A stretch of 34,671 nt of DNA from Spirochaetales bacterium (GTDB lineage: Bacteria > Spirochaetota > Spirochaetia > SZUA-6 > JAFGRV01): positions 1 through 34,671 of the forward strand of contig JAFGWI010000059.1 in NCBI GenBank assembly GCA_016937215.1, given 5' to 3'. Shown piece by piece: positions 31,173-34,671 of this stretch (its first letter is position 1; each line of letters opens with the position of its first letter). The notes below the pieces were generated by a model, which saw only the letters and a program-made list of their open reading frames with translations, was not told the origin of the DNA and did no database searches. The position numbers were made by a program, and so were the translations under genes.

Positions 31173-33143
31173 TTATAAATCCACCAATCCCACATAGTAC
31201 TGGGCAATCAGCAATGCATCAACGATATTTATCAGATTATCTTTGTTCACATCAGCGGCATTTTCATTAAAACTGCTGGTAAGCGGAATTTTCACGTAAA
31301 ATTGGGCCACCAAAAGGGCATCCACAATATTCACGGCCAAATCGCTGTTAGCATCTCCCAGTAAAAATTCAGGATCTACTGTTGGGCTCGGTGTTTCTGT
31401 GGGCGTGGGATTGCTGTTTCCGTAATATTCAGAAATATTTGTATTGGATGAATGTTTTCCCAGAGGGATTTCATGATCCAGACCGATAAAGGCGCCTGAT
31501 GAATTTTGCCATAACGCGGGTTTAACAATGGCGTACTTGGCTGTGTCCAGTTCATAATCGGCTGTGACAATACCGCCGGTATCATGGGAATCGGGATTAT
31601 AGCACCAGAAGGTGAAGTTCAGGTCATTGGCTTCTATAAAATCGGCTAGTAATTCCATCCATTTTTTGTTGTCTCCTCCCAATTTTCCACCCCATTCTCC
31701 GATCAAAATAGGCGTGGTGTTCGATTCAACAAGATAGAACCAGTTAGGCCCCCAGGCCTCCTGGGCCAGGCTTTGGTAAGTAAAATTGTCTTTAAACCAG
31801 GGTTGAACATAAAGGTCAGGGCCATAGTCGTGAGGAGAGTAGACCACTTGCTTGCTCTGGGCACCCAGGTCAACAGGATATTTACCGGCTTCCCGAAGAT
31901 TTCCGCCCCACCAGTTGCAATAATATTGATATTTGTCGTTGGAGGAATAATCAGAACCTTCCATAGGGGTGCATTCTATGCCTTCGACCAGAATCAGTAG
32001 ATTGGGATTGATGGATAGTATGGCCTGGGCAATTTGCTCTGCCGCGTGGGGCCAGTTATTGGAATCTGATGAACCATCCCATTTGGCTGTTCCATTGGGG
32101 CCCAACCAGGATTGGCCGTGTGGTTCGTTGTAAAGATCAACCGCGATAACCGTGTCATTGTCCTTGTAACGGTTGACAAGCCATTTCCATCCGTTAATCA
32201 AATCGTTCATGGTGTACCTGGAATTAAACCAAAGGGCCGGACGATCGTTATTGCCAAGGGCGTGCATGTCCAGTATCAGCTTTAGCCCGATTTCCTGGCA
32301 GTATTCAAGGGTTTTGTCCAAGAGCCCAAGGCTTGAAATCTGGTCGATGTCAGGATTCACTAAGCCATTGATGAACTGAACTTGGGGGCCGCCGCCATTT
32401 TTCCAGTCTAGCACAATCTCCAGACTTAAGGGAAGACGGATGACATTAAAGCCCAGTTTTGTGAGCATATCAAAGGTTTCTTTCCAGTTGACCGACTGTA
32501 AACCGCCTAATCCCAATGGATTGGTTTCAAAGCCGAACCAATTGATTCCCGTGAGTCGTACATGATTACCCTGAGCATCAACAATCCGGCCGCCTGAGCT
32601 ATGGAGCCAGTCATCGTCTTTGGTTGGAGGCTCTGTTGGTTCAGGCGGCGGCGGTGGTGTGCTGCCGAAAATCATGGTAGTACCTATATGGGCGCTCACA
32701 CGGTTGTGGACTTGGTAATCGGTGTAGCTGGGTTCAAAGCTGTAGTCGTTGCTTTGGATATAATTGCCGTGATGGAGTTTCTCCACGCGCAACTGGATTT
32801 CTCCTGTGTTTTCGCCGGGAGCGAGGCTGCCGGCGCTGGAAGTAAAGCCTACTTCTAGATATTCATCATAAAAACTGCCTTTGATAGCAGCATTTCCCAT
32901 GGCCGCGTAATCAATACTCAATTGGGATTCATCATAGCCTTCGGCGGAAAAATAATAGCGAATCCTTAGTTGGGAGAGATTGATGCTGGAAGTTCCGGTA
33001 TTGTTCACAATAAATCGGGGTTTCAAGCGGTGGATAACAGCATCGCTTTGGGCACACTGGTATTCCACAGTGACCTCCTGGGCATTCAGAGTGAGCACGC
33101 AGGAAAGAATGGTAAAAGTAAAAATCTGGACTTTTTTAAACAT
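31173..33143 (-). CDS. Secreted CBM3-GH5-dockerin cellulase
   Basis: A 656-residue secreted endoglucanase. The signal peptide covers about 1-21 (cut near LNA-QE). A family 3 carbohydrate-binding module spans about 23-160, with LKPRFIVNNTGTSSINLSQL, then RIRYYFS, then NYIQSNDYSFEPS. A Pro/Glu/Thr linker follows (163-178). The GH5 catalytic domain is at about 180-545: the acid/base Glu340 is in DLYNEPHG and the nucleophile Glu483 in LIGEWGG, with DMHALG and YSPHDYGP in the expected places. A Pro/Thr linker leads to a C-terminal dockerin (about 594-653) whose repeats read NIVDALLVAQFYV and NIVDALLIAQYYVGL. It should cleave cellulose or related beta-1,4-glucans. Of two adjacent ATGs the inner (33143) has AAGGAG at the better distance. 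Confidence 0.95.
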   Translation of the reverse strand: MFKKVQIFTFTILSCVLTLNAQEVTVEYQCAQSDAVIHRLKPRFIVNNTGTSSINLSQLRIRYYFSAEGYDESQLSIDYAAMGNAAIKGSFYDEYLEVGFTSSAGSLAPGENTGEIQLRVEKLHHGNYIQSNDYSFEPSYTDYQVHNRVSAHIGTTMIFGSTPPPPPEPTEPPTKDDDWLHSSGGRIVDAQGNHVRLTGINWFGFETNPLGLGGLQSVNWKETFDMLTKLGFNVIRLPLSLEIVLDWKNGGGPQVQFINGLVNPDIDQISSLGLLDKTLEYCQEIGLKLILDMHALGNNDRPALWFNSRYTMNDLINGWKWLVNRYKDNDTVIAVDLYNEPHGQSWLGPNGTAKWDGSSDSNNWPHAAEQIAQAILSINPNLLILVEGIECTPMEGSDYSSNDKYQYYCNWWGGNLREAGKYPVDLGAQSKQVVYSPHDYGPDLYVQPWFKDNFTYQSLAQEAWGPNWFYLVESNTTPILIGEWGGKLGGDNKKWMELLADFIEANDLNFTFWCYNPDSHDTGGIVTADYELDTAKYAIVKPALWQNSSGAFIGLDHEIPLGKHSSNTNISEYYGNSNPTPTETPSPTVDPEFLLGDANSDLAVNIVDALLVAQFYVKIPLTSSFNENAADVNKDNLINIVDALLIAQYYVGLVDL

Positions 33144-33207
33144 CATGTCTCCTTTTTGACCTGTCCGGTTAAAAAATATTTGTATTTGTTTAGCTCCTAT
33201 GCTTTTT

Positions 33208-33230
33208 GGGCGTTACCTGATAAGCCCATA
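33208..33230 (+). repeat. Possible 5' fragment of the structured repeat (F)
   Basis: tttttgggcgttacctg matches the 5' ends of the other copies, including the T-run before gggcgtt, but no first stem, ggcc-gggct or 3' end follows. It is probably a decayed or interrupted copy. Confidence 0.4.
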
Positions 33231-33430
33231 AACAGCAATTCTATATTTGAGTACAAATATTTTATAATTACAGTACAGCTAGCGCATAAAAATCATTTCC
33301 CGCAATTCTTCTGATGGCCAGCTAGGGCCTGGTCGCAAACCTTCGATTTGCTGCTTGGTGCGGTGAATCCTTATTAGGGTTCACATGATTCCTGTTGCCT
33401 GCCTGGCTTCTGATTCCTATTGTCTTTCTT

Positions 33431-33482
33431 CGGAATGACAGTGGCCAAGATGCTGATAAATCATATTCCATCAATTATACAT
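33431..33482 (+). repeat. Short dispersed repeat R2, right of the GH5 gene
   Basis: cggaatgacagtggccaaga, then tgctgataaatcatattcc and atcaattatacat, align with R1 (31043-31084) with a few gaps and changes. The orientation is the same as R1, with the GH5 gene between them. Confidence 0.4.
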
Positions 33483-33585
33483 CCGATTTTTTTAAAGGGC
33501 AATCGGCAATCACTTTTATGCCATTATAGGATAAAGGGCTGATTAGGAGCTGGCTAAAATCGCCTGGAGTTAGCAGGTAAAAACC

Positions 33586-33791
33586 GCGTTAGGGATCGTA
33601 CCGGAAACCCCGCAGCCCGGAGATCAAAAATCGAAGATATCGCGACACTTTTATATTTTTCCTGTTGTGTGATGTTCCGGGCGAGGAGTTGAAGGGGAGA
33701 GCCCGGGCCCGGCTTTGCCGTTTTACTGGGTTCTTTCCGATAACTTTTAAAAGCATTGGAAATAAAAATTCCTCAAAGCCGGGTAACGCCC
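33586..33791 (-). repeat. Structured repeat, copy D (long-loop variant)
   Basis: On the minus strand it runs from gggcgttacc to gatccctaacgc, 206 nt. The first stem ccggctttg/caaagccgg (33709-33717 with 33774-33782) closes a 56-nt loop and is followed by gcccgggct. The two inner hairpins of copies A-C are replaced by a looser region with a short cccgg/ccggg pairing. It lies about 170 nt behind the response regulator stop, in the same sense. Confidence 0.75.
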
Positions 33792-33960
33792 AAAATTCAG
33801 ATAATTTTTAAAGCTTTGATTTTTTTAATTGCACAAAAATTTGAATATTTGATTTTCCGGCCTTGAAAGCAAGATAAAGCAGAAACAGCTATAGCAGAGA
33901 GGTGTTCCAGATGTGGATTTCGAGTGGAAGACATCGTGAAAAGGCTATGTTCGGAAGGTG

Positions 33961-34314
33961 TCAGGAATTTTGCCTGGCCAGAAGAAAATCTTCCAGCTGG
34001 TGAAAAAGAATGGGTTTTTCCAAATAGAGGTCATACTTCACATCTTTGAGTTCTTCGATGTAATTTTCTATTCGATAACCGGAAACAAATACAATGCTGG
34101 TTTTACTATTTACATTTTTGGCAAATTCAAGGCCGCTTCTTGATTCATTGATATTGATATCAAGAATAATCACATCGGGTTGTTCCTGTTTATAAATTTT
34201 CATGGCATCGTCATAGCGGCTGGTTTTAAATATTGATGTAAAACCAATATTTTTGAGTTTGATTTCAAGACCCATGGCAGAGATAATTTCATCATCCAAA
34301 ATTAAAATTTTCAT
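33961..34314 (-). CDS. Single-domain response regulator (CheY-like)
   Basis: A 117-residue stand-alone receiver domain. The acidic pair Asp7-Asp8 is in ILDDE, the phospho-acceptor Asp52 in IILDINI, the switch Ser78 in VFVSGY (Ser in place of the commoner Thr), and Lys100 in LEKP, so all catalytic positions are present. No output domain is attached, so it should act by protein contact like CheY or Spo0F. No histidine kinase is encoded next to it in the window. AAGG precedes the ATG by about 7 nt. The 278-nt gap upstream (34315-34592) is AT-rich and shows no gene. Confidence 0.92.
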   Translation of the reverse strand: MKILILDDEIISAMGLEIKLKNIGFTSIFKTSRYDDAMKIYKQEQPDVIILDININESRSGLEFAKNVNSKTSIVFVSGYRIENYIEELKDVKYDLYLEKPILFHQLEDFLLARQNS

Positions 34315-34584
34315 TTGCTACCTTGTTGAATAAGCGTATTTGACGGCAAGACAATTACGATGAACCTTGCTGTTTATGACCTCTTATTTTTGTTTAGCAT
34401 AGAGAGTAGAACGAGGGACACCTTTAAATCTGTTATAATCATACAAAATTTTCTGGGTAAATTCAAAGTTTTTTTTAGTAAATTGAGCCCTTTTTTTGCG
34501 ATCCATTGAAATGTTTGCTTATGACCCACATTCCGCAGTGAATTCTGGTAATTTCTTATATTATTTAGAATTGAGGTTCTATCT

Positions 34585-34671
34585 ACCCGAATTCAAGCAC
34601 TAAAAGCAACACTTAACACATATTCAATAGGAGTCAGGTAACCAAGACGCTTCCTCGGACGTGTGTTTAAC
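34585..34671 (-). mobile_element. End of an IS30-family insertion sequence
   Basis: The last codons of the transposase contain gtgttgcttttagtgcttga followed by attc, like the terminal inverted repeat that in many IS30 elements overlaps the 3' end of the transposase gene. The exact outer end, probably near 34585-34595, cannot be fixed without the other terminus. Confidence 0.6.
34593..34670 (-). CDS. IS30-family transposase, C-terminal end (cut by window edge)
   Basis: The last 25 codons of a transposase run in from the right edge on the minus strand: NTRPRKRLGYLTPIEYV followed by LSVAFSA and stop. The NxRPRKRLG-x-x-TPxE block is the conserved C-terminus of IS30-family DDE transposases. Whether the rest is intact lies outside the window. 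Confidence 0.85.
   Translation of the reverse strand, partial: LNTRPRKRLGYLTPIEYVLSVAFSA

Larger units (their letters stand above)
33144..33960. other. 817-nt gene-free region packed with repeats
   Basis: Between the GH5 start and the response regulator stop no gene was found. It holds a 5' fragment of the structured repeat (33208), the R2 short repeat (33431-33482), and copy D (33586-33791). The parts 33230-33430 and 33792-33960 show nothing I can name. Confidence 0.7.

Noticed and set aside
33144-33960. Possible CRISPR or tandem array in the repeat-rich gap
   Set aside because: The repeated units are single copies of two different families, without regular spacing or direct identical repeats.

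Overview
The window looks like a chromosomal segment of a Gram-negative, polysaccharide-degrading bacterium, most probably a spirochaete or a close relative. This assignment is an inference. It rests on a two-domain PilZ protein, a degenerate GGDEF membrane sensor, an Lpl/Ytc-type sugar ABC importer without its own ATPase, outer-membrane export genes and moderate GC content. No rRNA or tRNA gene was seen to settle the taxonomy.

Layout. Positions 1-2463 hold a DUF4180 gene, an alpha/beta hydrolase and a Gfo/Idh/MocA oxidoreductase. Positions 2926-7854 form a carbohydrate-active cluster: a GH43 (subfamily 24-like) galactanase with dockerin, a CE7 acetyl esterase behind the decayed 5' end of a BNR_4-type gene, and a CotH protein with an N-terminal dockerin and a PKD domain. 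Then come glucose-6-phosphate dehydrogenase (zwf), and on the minus strand hypF with a shikimate-kinase-like gene. A PilZ gene is followed by a three-gene sugar import operon (13676-17155), tcdA, a conserved hypothetical gene and a large unknown lipoprotein.

Positions 22070-28380 are noticeably AT-rich. They hold a translationally coupled RND/MMPL - LolA-like - beta-barrel operon on the minus strand. Divergent from it is a PaaX-like regulator - GNAT - short ORF operon. Two convincing promoters and a 30-bp imperfect palindrome lie between them. Downstream are an orphan MEMO1-family gene, the degenerate GGDEF sensor, a CBM3-GH5-dockerin cellulase flanked by two copies of a short repeat, a single-domain response regulator, and the C-terminal end of an IS30-family transposase at the right edge.

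Three secreted proteins carry dockerins with almost the same repeat unit, so the genome should encode matching cohesins elsewhere and may build a cellulosome-like assembly. The importer could bring in released sugars, though nothing in the sequence ties it to these enzymes.

The most interesting non-coding signal is a family of about 150-210 nt structured repeats with at least four convincing copies in the body of the window, one cut by the left edge and one possible fragment. Short single-stranded motifs are conserved while the paired arms are rewritten in each copy with base-pairing kept. Three copies sit directly behind stop codons in the sense of the gene. A second pattern is three genes without a Shine-Dalgarno sequence whose predicted -10 boxes lie 5-11 nt before the ATG, suggesting leaderless mRNAs.
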